A stretch of DNA of 64,000 nucleotides from Balneola sp. MJW-20 (GCF_040811775.1 NZ_JBFNXW010000001.1:186001-250000), one strand, 5' to 3'; shown: positions 1-8,634, numbered from the stretch's first letter. Notes: generated by a model not told the origin, from the letters alone. Translations and numbers: made by a program.

Positions 1-1353
1 AAAGAGCTCAAAGAAGTCAACCAGGTCGGCGCCTTCCATACATCTGTGTTGGGTTTCACGGTCAAAGATCTGAACCACTTCAATAGATGATTCAGGATCT
101 ATATACAGTCTTTGATCTTTTTCATCTGTGGCTTTATCAAAGTATTTGACACCATCTACAAAGGTCATCAGCGGAATTGCGTAGATATCCAGCGGATGAC
201 TATCAAAGATCGCGATATCAGCATCTTTTCCTTCTTCAATAGAACCCACACGGTTGTCTATACCCAGCTGTTTAGCCGGATTAAGCGTGATCAGTGCAAG
301 TGCTTCATCATCAGTCAGGTCACCATATTTCTGGGTTTTAGCTGCCTCATGGAAGAGGTGGCGGATCAGTTCTCCGGAATCAGAGTTAATCGAAGTAGTA
401 ACCCCATTATTGGTCAGAATGGCTGCATTATATGCGGTGGAATAATACACTTCCAGCTTATAGGCCCACCAGTCAGAAAATACGGAAGCACCCGCTCCGA
501 AGGCTGCCAGTTCCGGAGCAACTTTATAGGCCTCGTTAGCATGCTGGAAAGTCAGTTTTTCAATTCCGAAATCCTGGAATACTTTCATCAGCATATAGAT
601 CTCATCGGCACGATAAGAGTGGCAATGAACCAGTACTTCACCTTCCAGAATATCGACCAGGGTCTCCATTCTCAGGCTGTACTCGGGGGCTACTTTACGG
701 CGGCTGTTATCCGCCCGGTAGGCTTCCCATTTCTTTTGGTACTCCAGTGCCTCATTAAAGGAATTTCTGAGCATTGCTTCCACACCCATACGACTTTGGG
801 GCTGAATACCTCTTCGGCGACCGCCACGCGTCGGGTTCTCACCCAGTGCAAATTTGATGGTTCTGGGAGCACCTTCAAAACGAAGGTCATCCGGATTGGT
901 AAATCCATAGCGTAGTTTGAGGGTCTCATTCTGTCCGCCGATCACATTGGCAGAACCATGCATCAAATGAATAGAAGTAACGCCTCCGGCCAGGGCACGG
1001 TAGATTGAAATGTCGAAAGGATCGACTACATCTTCCATGCTTACTTCTGAGGTTACCTGACTGGTTCCCTCATTGATGGCTGATCCGGCTATATGAGAGT
1101 GAGCATCAATGATGCCCGGCATCACAAATAGCCCGGTAGCGTCGATCTCTTCCACTCCGTTTGGAGTTCGAAGGTTTTTTCCGATCCGGTCGATCTTTCC
1201 GTCCCGGACCAGTATATCGGTATTTTCCAAGGTCCCATTAGTGACCGTCAGAACGGTACCGTTCTTGATCAGCACATCACCTTTTGGAACCTGAGCCTGC
1301 AGCATAGTAACCGCTGAAAGCATCAGTACGATTAATAGGTTAAATTTTTTCAT
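1..1353 (-). CDS. Exported amidohydrolase (partial, C-terminus off the left edge)
   Basis: The frame stays open from the ATG at 1353 to the left edge (451 codons), so the C-terminus is missing. The product begins with a signal peptide (MKKFNLLIVLMLSAV, ending near AQVPKG), followed by the amidohydrolase start (DVLIKNGTVLTVTNG) and the metal-binding HxH in IIDAHSHIAG at about residue 72. A conserved-looking GGVTS segment follows at about residue 105. Near the visible end it reads TLNPAKQLGID and GSIEEGKDADIAIFDSHPL, the usual end of the barrel in imidazolonepropionase-like enzymes. The substrate is not predictable. In-frame ATGs also exist at 1359 and 1371; 1353 is preferred because AAAGGA lies nine bases upstream. 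It follows a degenerate paralogue by 19 bases, so the two are probably co-transcribed. Periplasmic location is inferred. Confidence 0.85.
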   Translation of the reverse strand, partial: MKKFNLLIVLMLSAVTMLQAQVPKGDVLIKNGTVLTVTNGTLENTDILVRDGKIDRIGKNLRTPNGVEEIDATGLFVMPGIIDAHSHIAGSAINEGTSQVTSEVSMEDVVDPFDISIYRALAGGVTSIHLMHGSANVIGGQNETLKLRYGFTNPDDLRFEGAPRTIKFALGENPTRGGRRRGIQPQSRMGVEAMLRNSFNEALEYQKKWEAYRADNSRRKVAPEYSLRMETLVDILEGEVLVHCHSYRADEIYMLMKVFQDFGIEKLTFQHANEAYKVAPELAAFGAGASVFSDWWAYKLEVYYSTAYNAAILTNNGVTTSINSDSGELIRHLFHEAAKTQKYGDLTDDEALALITLNPAKQLGIDNRVGSIEEGKDADIAIFDSHPLDIYAIPLMTFVDGVKYFDKATDEKDQRLYIDPESSIEVVQIFDRETQHRCMEGADLVDFFELF

Positions 1354-1372
1354 ATTCATATATCCTTTCATC

Positions 1373-3064
1373 TTATTGTGGATCTTCTTTGTAGGCGGTG
1401 AGAGGAAAAGAAACATTAAATGCTGAAATGGAAGCTTCAGCATCATATTCTGTTCCGGTCACGGTTCCAACCACTACAATTGTGATCGTCTGTCCGCCTC
1501 CGTCAAAAGAGAAGTCAAAACTCAGAGAGTTATTTACGAAAGTCAGATTCTCCATTTCCTGGTCAGGAGCACCGTCATCGCTGGTGAGGGTACCGGTATA
1601 ATCATCTCCGTCCTTTTCGATGACCATAGTGCCGCCTTGTTCACCCTGTGGTGACTCAATGGTATATCTCCATGTTCCTTCGATACCGGAGGTCGCAGTT
1701 GCATCACCATTTCCGTTACCACCGGAACGACGTTCCCGGATCTCGTAATCAAATTTATCACCATCAGCGAATACCATTCGGATCTGGGTGTCTTCGTCAA
1801 AGATCGGTCCGTTTGCAACCACTGCATTGGCGATCATTCCTTCAGAAAGACTTCCTGTAATTTCGCTTATACCCAGAAGTTCAGCAGCATCTCTTGTAAG
1901 TGCATTCAGTGCGGCGGTTTCGCTGAGTCCGTTAGCGATCATGGTTCTGAGATTATCATGGATGTCACGTGAATTGGCATCAATAGAGGAAAATCCGAAT
2001 TTAATGCCCGCTTTTTCCATCTCTCCGAACTGAGAAACATGCTTGGTATAAAATTCCATGCGACGCTCTTCGAGTTCCCTGACTTCTTCGGTGACTTCTT
2101 CATCTTCGTCTGCATTTTCTGGCTCATCTGGCAGTTCCAGACTCATGAATACCTTAATGTCACTGCTTTTGAGTTCATCGATCATTCCCCAGCCTTCTTC
2201 CAGGTTACCCAGTACAAGAGTAAAGCCCAGGTCATTTTTAAGACGGATAGCGCGGCGTGCTTCCAGAGAGGAGCTGGCATTGTAGAAGATCGGCTTTTCG
2301 TTGCTGACTACTGGATAGAATGCTTCCATCACACGGTCGCGGGTGGGACGTTCCATTCCAGCCGGATTCGATGCATACATTTCCGCATGCTGCCTGGAGT
2401 ATGTTGCATTACGGTACAAGTCTCTGAATTTCGCCATGATACCCAGCGTATTACCCGGATATGCACCCGGAGCACCTACGAACTGAGTGTACATCGACAC
2501 ATTGTCCTGAATGAGCATCTCATCCGGGTGTTCAGCATGATTTAGCAGAAGGAGAGCTCCTGAACCCGGAAGCATTCTTCCGTAAGGCACAGTGTGAGAT
2601 ACCGTAAAACCGATCTCTCTCAGGTCTTCAATACTGTTCTCCTCCAGTGAGAGCTGGCTGGTAACCTGTTCTTCTGGTGTAATGCCAGCGTAATCGTTTG
2701 GTGGATCCGGAGTAAACAGATCATCCGGTCTTTCCGGACTATCCGGTCTTACTGCACCGGTATAAGACATTCCGTCAATGAATCCCGGATAAACAAACAT
2801 GTCTGTGCCGTCTATAACCTCTGCATCACCGGGGATGCTGACATCAGTTCCCAGAGAACGGATCAGTCCGTTCTTGAAAACGATGGTTGCATTCATCAGG
2901 GTGTCGCCTGCAGCCTGAACGATCGTAGCATTTGTGATCGCATAGGTTCTGGTTGCTGGGGACTCCCCGGAAGGGTCACTCTGGGCACTCAGACCCAGAG
3001 AAATGCATAACAGAGGCAGAAGGGCAAGCAGACGAAAAATGGATTTTCGTAAGTGTAGCTTCAT
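1373..3064 (-). CDS. Exported amidohydrolase-like protein with degenerate metal site
   Basis: The 563-residue product has a signal peptide (FRLLALLPLLCISLGLSAQ) and the N-terminal beta-sandwich and barrel pattern of amidohydrolases. Where active relatives have PGFIDxHxH it reads PGFIDGMSYTG (about residue 97), so both metal-binding histidines are gone. The later TIM-barrel landmarks remain recognisable (KFGFSSIDA; ALTRDAAELLGI; GSLSEGMIANAVVANG). The last hundred or so residues (from about GTWRYTIESPQGEQG) form an added beta-rich domain. It is probably a non-catalytic or altered paralogue of the enzyme encoded immediately downstream, whose HxH is intact. Family membership is clear; lack of catalysis is inferred from the missing ligands. 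Confidence 0.85.
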   Translation of the reverse strand: MKLHLRKSIFRLLALLPLLCISLGLSAQSDPSGESPATRTYAITNATIVQAAGDTLMNATIVFKNGLIRSLGTDVSIPGDAEVIDGTDMFVYPGFIDGMSYTGAVRPDSPERPDDLFTPDPPNDYAGITPEEQVTSQLSLEENSIEDLREIGFTVSHTVPYGRMLPGSGALLLLNHAEHPDEMLIQDNVSMYTQFVGAPGAYPGNTLGIMAKFRDLYRNATYSRQHAEMYASNPAGMERPTRDRVMEAFYPVVSNEKPIFYNASSSLEARRAIRLKNDLGFTLVLGNLEEGWGMIDELKSSDIKVFMSLELPDEPENADEDEEVTEEVRELEERRMEFYTKHVSQFGEMEKAGIKFGFSSIDANSRDIHDNLRTMIANGLSETAALNALTRDAAELLGISEITGSLSEGMIANAVVANGPIFDEDTQIRMVFADGDKFDYEIRERRSGGNGNGDATATSGIEGTWRYTIESPQGEQGGTMVIEKDGDDYTGTLTSDDGAPDQEMENLTFVNNSLSFDFSFDGGGQTITIVVVGTVTGTEYDAEASISAFNVSFPLTAYKEDPQ

Positions 3065-3193
3065 TCTGAATAATTTGAAATAATTAAAAGTGACCGGTCA
3101 ATATATATCAAAGCAACTGATTACGCTATTTCAAATAGTGAGGGGCTGTAAAAAAGTGTTTTTACTAAGTACCGGATAACCGGAGCCGGAATC

Positions 3194-3586
3194 TCAACGA
3201 TCAGAGGGTGCTTTTTCTGATAAAACTGATACCTGAAATTCCAGCCTCTTGATCTCGCGCAACAAGGCATTCTTATCCATCTGCATCCAGTGCCATAATT
3301 TTACCGCTGTGTTCAAGATCAGAAAGATCAGGGCGATGCCTCCATAACGGGCCATTAGCAAAGGATCGTTGGCTGTGAAATAAAGATAACTGAACCAAAC
3401 CGTGTTAACAGTAACAATAAGCTGAATTATGGTGGTAAGAACAGCCCATTTTCCAAGTTTACCCTTGTAAAGACCGCCCCATTGTGCAAAAAGTCCCTCT
3501 TCACCCAGGTTCTTGTAGAATTCAGCTTCTTCTTTATTCAGAGATTCAGTTATTAGAGTATCAATATCATCTGTTTGTTTTTTCAT
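3194..3586 (-). CDS. Small membrane protein downstream of an ECF sigma factor (DUF6768-like)
   Basis: This 130-residue protein has an acidic, charged N-terminus (DDIDTLITESLNKEEAEFY), two hydrophobic helices (about residues 48-70 and 79-97) and a basic C-terminal helix that could form a coiled coil. The layout matches the DUF6768-type proteins that often accompany ECF sigma factors in Bacteroidota; the family name is from memory. The start is ATG 3586, with AGGTG at 3593-3597 as ribosome site; an in-frame GTG at 3595 lies inside that site. The gene begins 15 bases after the sigma-factor stop, so co-transcription is very likely. A role as sigma regulator is plausible from position only, and no classical anti-sigma zinc motif is visible. 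Confidence 0.8.
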   Translation of the reverse strand: MKKQTDDIDTLITESLNKEEAEFYKNLGEEGLFAQWGGLYKGKLGKWAVLTTIIQLIVTVNTVWFSYLYFTANDPLLMARYGGIALIFLILNTAVKLWHWMQMDKNALLREIKRLEFQVSVLSEKAPSDR

Positions 3587-3592
3587 TATAGT

Positions 3593-3597
3593 CACCT
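3593..3597 (-). promoter_or_regulatory. Ribosome binding site deciding the start at 3586
   Basis: On the minus strand AGGTG precedes ATG 3586 by six bases. It includes the alternative GTG at 3595, which argues against initiation there. Confidence 0.6.
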
Positions 3598-3601
3598 GTA
3601 A

Positions 3602-4156
3602 TTATCGGTTCATTTGGTTTTTCAGATTTTCCCGGGCATTATAAAGTCTTGATTTAACGGTGCCTTCTGATATAGTCAGGATCTGACTGATCTCCCGGAT
3701 GGTGTGATTTTCGAGATAAAAAAGACTCAGTATTATCCTTTGGGTATTTGGAAGTTGAGCGATGCTGTTCCTTAATTTGAGGATCTTGTCATTCCGGCTA
3801 TCCGTATCGGTTTCCTTGATACTCTGTTTACTCCGATGTTCATTTATGAGTTCGTTACGCCGAATTCTTTCACGCCTTTGAACTCGCACCCAGTCAATAG
3901 CCTTATTTCGTGCAATGGCCAAGGCCCATGGATCAAAAGTAGTTCTCATACTCCCATTTTCAAGCCCATGAATAATATCTACCCAGCATTCTTGGGCAAT
4001 ATCCTTAACCGGATCATGGTCTTTCGTGTAGTAAAGGATGATGCGGGTCAGGCTTGAATGAAATCTTTTAATAAGCCATGGCAATGCTTCTTTCTGGCCC
4101 TGCTGATATTTGCGTGCCAGGATGTCGTTAGTGCTATGCTTATGTTCAGACTTCAT
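3602..4156 (-). CDS. RNA polymerase sigma factor, ECF subfamily
   Basis: This 184-residue protein has sigma region 2 at about residues 15-90 (YYTKDHDPVKDIAQECWVD, then WALAIARNKAIDWVR) and region 4 at about 130-182 (QLPNTQRIILSLFYLENHT, then the helix-turn-helix IREISQILTISEGTVKSRL). It lacks an extra C-terminal domain and is of normal ECF length. It would direct RNA polymerase to a small regulon, perhaps including its own operon. The small membrane protein encoded directly downstream is the likely functional partner. The start is the only in-frame ATG before region 2. Confidence 0.93.
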   Translation of the reverse strand: MKSEHKHSTNDILARKYQQGQKEALPWLIKRFHSSLTRIILYYTKDHDPVKDIAQECWVDIIHGLENGSMRTTFDPWALAIARNKAIDWVRVQRRERIRRNELINEHRSKQSIKETDTDSRNDKILKLRNSIAQLPNTQRIILSLFYLENHTIREISQILTISEGTVKSRLYNARENLKNQMNR

Positions 4157-4243
4157 TTCACATCAATTGTCGGTCAAAAAAGCAAAAGGTTCACTTTTTT
4201 TTGAAGATCGTGTGCTCAAAGCTCAGAGCCTGAAGTCCGGGAG

Positions 4244-5092
4244 CTAATTAAACTCAATCAGGTATACTGCATCGCTAGAGGTTACATAGAGTGTTTTACC
4301 CTTTTTGGCTCCCCAGGCTACGTTGCTAGTCTGACCGGGTACGTTTATGATCTCCTTGAGATCACCTTCCGGTGAATAGATCCAGACTCCTTCCGGGCCG
4401 GCCAGATACAAGTTTCCATCATCATCAGTTACCATACCGTCCGATGCGCCCTCATATTCAGTCTGGGATGCAAAGAGCCTTTTGTTTTGAAGCTGATGGC
4501 TGTTCACCTCATAAATATAAACTTCGCGTTGGTCGGAGGTACTGATGTAAAGCTTATCGTGACCGGGAGAAAAAGCAATGCCATTGGGATTATAAAGTCC
4601 CTTTTCCAGCAGGTGAAGTGAGCCGTCAGGAGCTATCCTGTATACCCCGGTAAAATCAAGTTCCTCTTCTTCGGGACTTATCCCATAAGGCGGGTCGGTA
4701 AAATAAATGGAACCATCCGGATGCACAGCAATATCATTCGGACTGTTTAATTTTTTTTTGTTATACGTAGCCGCAAGGGTGGTATAGGTATCATTATCCT
4801 CCATGCGGACCATTTGGCGTGCTCCGTGCTGCGCAATAAGCAAATGGCCACTGACATCAACTGCGAGTCCGTTTGAATTAGCAGAGGGGCGGATGAAAAC
4901 TTCAGGATCTTCCCCTGGAATTACCCGATAAATGGTATTAGCCGGGATATCGCTGAATATGAGTGCTCCCTCAAACCAAAGGGGACCCTCTGTGAAAATG
5001 AAACCGTCCGCTATTTTTTCGGGCCCATTATGTTGGGCAGTTACACATTGTGAGAAAACAAAAATGATCAAAATAAGTGAATAGAATCGCAT
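4244..5092 (-). CDS. Exported SMP-30/gluconolactonase/LRE family protein
   Basis: The 282-residue product has a signal peptide (MRFYSLILIIFVFSQCVTA) followed by a six-bladed SMP-30/gluconolactonase propeller. Recognisable landmarks are the metal-ligand Glu in FTEGPLW, SPNDIAVHPDGSIYFTDPPYG, NPNGIAFSPG and SDGMVTDDDGNLYL. These enzymes are typically Ca2+/Zn2+ lactonases acting on sugar lactones; the substrate is not determinable. The start at 5092 is preferred over one at 5161, because 5092 begins the signal peptide and avoids overlap with the preceding gene. It follows an exported amidohydrolase by 25 bases and closes a run of four same-strand genes from 7638. Confidence 0.88.
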   Translation of the reverse strand: MRFYSLILIIFVFSQCVTAQHNGPEKIADGFIFTEGPLWFEGALIFSDIPANTIYRVIPGEDPEVFIRPSANSNGLAVDVSGHLLIAQHGARQMVRMEDNDTYTTLAATYNKKKLNSPNDIAVHPDGSIYFTDPPYGISPEEEELDFTGVYRIAPDGSLHLLEKGLYNPNGIAFSPGHDKLYISTSDQREVYIYEVNSHQLQNKRLFASQTEYEGASDGMVTDDDGNLYLAGPEGVWIYSPEGDLKEIINVPGQTSNVAWGAKKGKTLYVTSSDAVYLIEFN

Positions 5093-5117
5093 GATATGCT
5101 GCAGTTTCGTTATTAGT

Positions 5118-6518
5118 CTATTGTCTGTCGCCAAACCAGGATTCTTCACTTTGCGGCCCAAGCTTTCCTTGGCTCATTTGCATAAGTGCTTTGGTATCGA
5201 ATAAAACTCCTCCTTTGATGACAGTATGAACCGTTCGGGTGTTCCGGATATTCTCTAGGGGATCTCCCTTGATCACGATCATATCGGCCCATTTGGAAAT
5301 CTCAATGGAACCAAGGCGGTCACTGAGTCCCATAGCACGTGCCCCATGGATCGTAGCAATCTTTAAAACCTCTGCTTCCGGAATCCCGCTGTTCACCAGG
5401 ATCTCCATCTCACGGTGTATGAAGAAACCTCCCAGAAGTCCCTCGCCCTGGTAGGTGGATGGACTGAAGGGCCGATCGGTACCCAGGGTTATCAGTCCGC
5501 CAGCATCGAAATAACGTTTAGCTATTCTTCTTTTTACCGGGTAAATGCCCTGACTGATATCAAACATATATCCTGACCGTACCGGTTGAGTCGTTTTACT
5601 GCGGGTAAAAGGGGTAAGAAATTGCCGGTCTTTGATCCAGTCGTCAAATTCAGGGCCTTTAAACTGACCGATCCCTCCATAAGTACCTATGGTTGCATCA
5701 AAATAAACTCCGTGTTTCACATAGAGGTCAATGATCTTATCGAGAAGCGGATCTTCGGAATCAAGGTAGGCCAGACTGTTATATGCATTACTACTGTCCG
5801 CTATCAGTTCGCCTCCCAGAAAATGCTCTACCCGGTCAATTCCCATCAAAATAGCATCCTCCGGATTCACTGAATTACCTACTCCTGAGTTCAAATGCCC
5901 TGTCACGGTAAGACCATGCTGATGGGCCCGGTTGATCAGTGTTTTCAGGTGATCCGGAGTAATATTCTTTGCTTTGAATCCCATTACACCCTGTTCTGCC
6001 CAGTAGTCGACCCGGTCTGTAATATCCTGTTCCGTAAAATCAGGATCCCAGTCGGGAGCACTTCTCCCAAAATAGGGTCCAGAATTCAGTATGCGGGGAC
6101 CGGGTCTTTCTCCCCGGTCTATACTTTCGCGTAGCTCTTTCATTTTATATGGCTGCACTTCGCCTGCGGGGAAGGTGGTGGTCGTTCCCGAAGCCAGGAA
6201 GATCTTAGGCATGGCCACAGTGTCATCTTTCGCCAGTCCTTTGTAGGTGATCCGGTAATGAGCGTGAAGATCGATCAGGCCGGGGAGGAGATAGTCATCT
6301 TCCTCCAGTTCAAGGATAGGAATTCCATCAGCAGATATCCCGGAACCGATCTCAAATATCTTACCGGATCTAATGAATATCCCGGGGTTTGGTATTGTTT
6401 TATTTTCCTCCGGCTGTACGAGCCATCCGCCTTTGATCAGCAGGTCCTGAGCGATAATTGATTGTGTTGAGCCGACTAAGAACAGAAAAAGTGAGATAAT
6501 AGCTGGTACAGACTTCAT
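5118..6518 (-). CDS. Exported metal-dependent amidohydrolase
   Basis: This 466-residue protein has a signal peptide (AIISLFLFLVGSTQSIIAQ) and a complete amidohydrolase fold. It shows the HxH metal site in PGLIDLHAHYRI (about residue 85), FKAKNITPDH with a likely bridging Lys, TVTGHLNSGVG and DRVEHFLGG with metal-ligand histidines, and LGTDRPFSP with the catalytic Asp. The C-terminal strand region (KWADMIVIKGDPLENI) is typical of the imidazolonepropionase/prolidase-like group. Substrate unknown. Unlike the protein at 1373-3064, all metal ligands seem present. It sits between an acetyltransferase (17 bases) and an SMP-30 lactonase (25 bases), suggesting a small catabolic or detoxifying unit. 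Confidence 0.9.
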   Translation of the reverse strand: MKSVPAIISLFLFLVGSTQSIIAQDLLIKGGWLVQPEENKTIPNPGIFIRSGKIFEIGSGISADGIPILELEEDDYLLPGLIDLHAHYRITYKGLAKDDTVAMPKIFLASGTTTTFPAGEVQPYKMKELRESIDRGERPGPRILNSGPYFGRSAPDWDPDFTEQDITDRVDYWAEQGVMGFKAKNITPDHLKTLINRAHQHGLTVTGHLNSGVGNSVNPEDAILMGIDRVEHFLGGELIADSSNAYNSLAYLDSEDPLLDKIIDLYVKHGVYFDATIGTYGGIGQFKGPEFDDWIKDRQFLTPFTRSKTTQPVRSGYMFDISQGIYPVKRRIAKRYFDAGGLITLGTDRPFSPSTYQGEGLLGGFFIHREMEILVNSGIPEAEVLKIATIHGARAMGLSDRLGSIEISKWADMIVIKGDPLENIRNTRTVHTVIKGGVLFDTKALMQMSQGKLGPQSEESWFGDRQ

Positions 6519-6535
6519 ACAGTAGGTTATGAGAA

Positions 6536-7024
6536 TTACGAATTAAGAATTAGCTGCCAGTAACCGACGTCGATCCATTCACCGAATTTAAACCCCACTT
6601 CCTTCAGGTGGGCTACTTTGGTAAATCCGAATTTTTCGTTGAGTGCAATACTGCGGTCATTCGGCATGGTGATCCCCGAGAGTATCGCATGAACATCGGT
6701 CTTCTTCAGTTCTTCGATCATTGCTGATTTAAGGGCCGATCCGATTCCTTTGTTATGGTGATCTTTGTGCACATAACTGGCGGTCTCAACGGTATAGCGG
6801 TATGCCGATCGTTCTTTCCATCGGGTGGCATAGGTATAACCCAGGATATGATCTCCTTCCTCGAATACCAGCCAGGGATAATTTTGAGTGATCTTACGGA
6901 TGCGTTCCTTCATATCCGAAACGGACACCGGTTCTTCTTCAAAGGTCGCTCTGCTACTGAGCACATACCCGTTGTATATATCACAGATCTCCTTGGCATC
7001 CCGTAGCATTACTGATCTTAGCAT
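6536..7024 (-). CDS. GNAT N-acetyltransferase, phosphinothricin acetyltransferase-like
   Basis: The 162-residue product matches the PAT/bar branch of GNAT enzymes. It has an early DAKEICDIYN segment, then WLVFEEGDHILGYTYATRW, the acetyl-CoA pyrophosphate loop HHNKGIGSALKSAM (about residues 90-103), NDRSIALNEKFGF and a C-terminal EWIDVGYWQLIL. Such enzymes acetylate small amines such as amino-acid analogues. The last codons and stop are formed by an AT-rich repeat (AATTCTTAATT) also seen at other gene ends here. It starts five bases after the Spy-like gene ends, so the two are probably co-transcribed. Confidence 0.9.
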   Translation of the reverse strand: MLRSVMLRDAKEICDIYNGYVLSSRATFEEEPVSVSDMKERIRKITQNYPWLVFEEGDHILGYTYATRWKERSAYRYTVETASYVHKDHHNKGIGSALKSAMIEELKKTDVHAILSGITMPNDRSIALNEKFGFTKVAHLKEVGFKFGEWIDVGYWQLILNS

Positions 7025-7029
7025 GGTCT

Positions 7030-7638
7030 TTAATTACAATTGTTATGCATCTTCCACATTACGGGATCGTGTCCCTCGGGTATGTTTGAGCAGGGATCTG
7101 TAATGCTATCATATCCCCTGAGCCGGTTGTATTCAGCGATCTGATCAGCAGTCAATATGTTTCTAGTTTCGAGATGTGTGATCTGGTGAGTATACCGCAG
7201 ATCTGCCAGGACATTGTTGATCTCTTTCAGCAGGGTTTTCAGGCTTCCGGGAGTGATAGTGCCGTTTGCATAGGCTTCATTCAGGTTCTTCTCCTTTTCG
7301 ATGTAGATCATTCCAAGCCGGGTAGCCTCCCTTTTCATAGCATTAAACAAAGCAGTGACCTGGTTGTGCTGATCCCCCGTCAGTTCGATCTCGGAAGACA
7401 TTTCCAGAACATGTTTAGGACCGGGATAACCATTCAGCTCAGCTGCTTTTGCCAGTCCCCAGCCTTCTCCGTTTCTCAGCTGCCGGAGGTCTGAAGGGGA
7501 GAGGCTTTTTATCAAACGGCTCTCCTGTCCGGCATATTCAGACCGCAAAGTTCGGGTGCTGTCTGAGTGATGCTGGGCGATAACTGGTGCATAATTCAGA
7601 ATGATAAGTAGTGATAAAAGTGAAATAGCTCTGATCAT
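7030..7638 (-). CDS. Spy/CpxP-like periplasmic protein
   Basis: This 202-residue protein has a signal peptide (IRAISLLSLLIILNYAPVIAQ) and a helical body. Its features recall the LTxxQ/Spy-CpxP fold: EIELTGDQHNQVTALFNAM, where LTGDQ is the repeat motif, followed by ARNILTADQIAEYNRL-like text (read here as TRNILTADQ) near the end. Family members act as periplasmic chaperones or metal-stress sensors. ATG 7638 is chosen because it opens the signal peptide; an in-frame ATG at 7716 would add 26 residues. It is the first gene of the 7638-4244 run. The C-terminus has two cysteines (DPCSN and NNCN), possibly a disulfide. Confidence 0.75.
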   Translation of the reverse strand: MIRAISLLSLLIILNYAPVIAQHHSDSTRTLRSEYAGQESRLIKSLSPSDLRQLRNGEGWGLAKAAELNGYPGPKHVLEMSSEIELTGDQHNQVTALFNAMKREATRLGMIYIEKEKNLNEAYANGTITPGSLKTLLKEINNVLADLRYTHQITHLETRNILTADQIAEYNRLRGYDSITDPCSNIPEGHDPVMWKMHNNCN

Positions 7639-7731
7639 AATACAAAGACCGTCTAGATAGTGATGTATCAATTTCAGTTTAAGATAAAAGGCTGAATGTT
7701 GTATCAAAGTCTCCATCGTGTAAAAAATATC

Positions 7732-7842
7732 TCAATCCAGAATTACGGTCTTATTGCCAAATACAAATACCATGTCCTGGAAAAGGAGGTCTGCAGCTTC
7801 TGCCATGACCTGAGTCTCAACTTTGCGGCCGGCTTTTGTCAT
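7732..7842 (-). CDS. Possible very short ORF or gene remnant (36 aa)
   Basis: An ATG at 7840-7842 opens a 36-codon frame (MTKAGRKVETQVMAEAADLL, then a hydrophobic FQDMVFVFGNKTVILD). Codon use is reasonable, but no family is recognised and no ribosome site is clear. It lies between the Spy-like gene and an NTF2-like lipoprotein. It could be the tail of a decayed gene; an upstream stop (TAA) blocks extension. Confidence 0.25.
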   Translation of the reverse strand: MTKAGRKVETQVMAEAADLLFQDMVFVFGNKTVILD

Positions 7843-7921
7843 TTGCTCTGCACTCACACTGAATAAATAATATAATTACATCAGTATTGATCGCGGTAAA
7901 TTATCGAGCTTAAGGACCACA

Positions 7922-8353
7922 TCAGTTATTGAGATATAATTTAGTTGAGTGCATGAACTTAATTTTGATTTCACCCTCATCGCGAACAAGCAAAGCACTC
8001 TCAAGCCAGGATCGACCCACGGGTTTCCTGCTGATATTGTAATAGTGAATATGGGATAGCTCGCCTTCAGAGCGTACCGTTACGTCCTGTATTTCCCAGA
8101 TACGTCCCAGTGTGGCAGGCATCAGAGCAAGCAGGCTGTCGCGGGTCCAGATCTGCTCGTGTTCATACATGATCATGTCGTCTGATGTCAGTTGGATCAT
8201 TAAAGTAGTATCTGCCGTTGACAGGGCGGTGAAGAAATCGGTCATGATCTGCCGGGAATCAGCTTCAGAGATCACAGGATTATCAGGGATCTCACTATTG
8301 CATCCTATGACAATGGTCAGCAGTGCTGCAAATAGTGTGGTTAAGAATTTCAT
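7922..8353 (-). CDS. NTF2-like (SnoaL/DUF4440-type) lipoprotein
   Basis: The 143-residue product starts with a lipoprotein signal (MKFLTTLFAALLTIVIGC, Cys18). It then has a cystatin-like NTF2 fold pattern: a helical segment (ISEADSRQIMTDFFTALSTAD), TSDDMIMYEHE, and alternating strands (IQDVTVRSEGELSHIHYYNI). NTF2-like lipoproteins of this size are common in the phylum, and their roles (ligand binding or small-molecule turnover) are mostly unknown. No operon partner is obvious; a candidate non-coding RNA lies upstream on the opposite strand. Confidence 0.75.
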   Translation of the reverse strand: MKFLTTLFAALLTIVIGCNSEIPDNPVISEADSRQIMTDFFTALSTADTTLMIQLTSDDMIMYEHEQIWTRDSLLALMPATLGRIWEIQDVTVRSEGELSHIHYYNISRKPVGRSWLESALLVRDEGEIKIKFMHSTKLYLNN

Positions 8354-8469
8354 CTTTCAGGCCTAGTTTTTGTTTCTGTAAAAAACTAATGGTTTGAGGA
8401 TGAGATGCAATAGTAGCCTGTAAAAAGCCATAAGCCTGGTTAAGATCCGTTAATGTATATAAGTGCATT

Positions 8470-8634
8470 CCAATCCCGATTAAACGCTTCTAAGCGAAAT
8501 CGATCTTTATTCTTTTCATCTTAGAGGTGTTGGAAACAACGAGAGATATATTACCCTATCTCCCATTATACGTTGGCTTTATAGGGGTATAAAGTCAAGA
8601 TAGCCACGTCACTTAGTTGTGACGTGGCTTTTTT
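8470..8634 (+). ncRNA. Candidate structured small RNA ending in an intrinsic terminator
   Basis: No convincing reading frame exists between 8354 and 8756. The plus strand folds into a chain of hairpins: CGATT/AATCG enclosing CGCTT/AAGCG (8477-8502), GAGATA/TATCTC (8543-8562), an 11-bp arm pair with GGGG loop (8573-8583 with 8588-8598), and finally a perfect 11-bp terminator stem followed by six T. No plus-strand gene lies upstream, so the terminator appears to serve an independent transcript of roughly 165 bases. The 5' end is a guess; TATATAAG at about 8455 could be a -10 element. The fold does not resemble 6S RNA, because the ends do not pair. Confidence 0.45.
8602..8634 (+). terminator. 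Strong intrinsic terminator
   Basis: AGCCACGTCAC (8602-8612) pairs perfectly with GTGACGTGGCT (8619-8629) across a six-base loop, followed by a T run at 8629-8634. The T run lies only on the plus strand, so it terminates rightward transcription. Confidence 0.85.

Noticed and set aside
2039-2545. 168-codon plus-strand frame inside the degenerate amidohydrolase gene
   Set aside because: It is antisense to a well-supported gene and has no family similarity.
8470-8634. 6S RNA identity for the structured RNA
   Set aside because: The 5' and 3' ends do not pair into a closing stem and there is no large central bubble.
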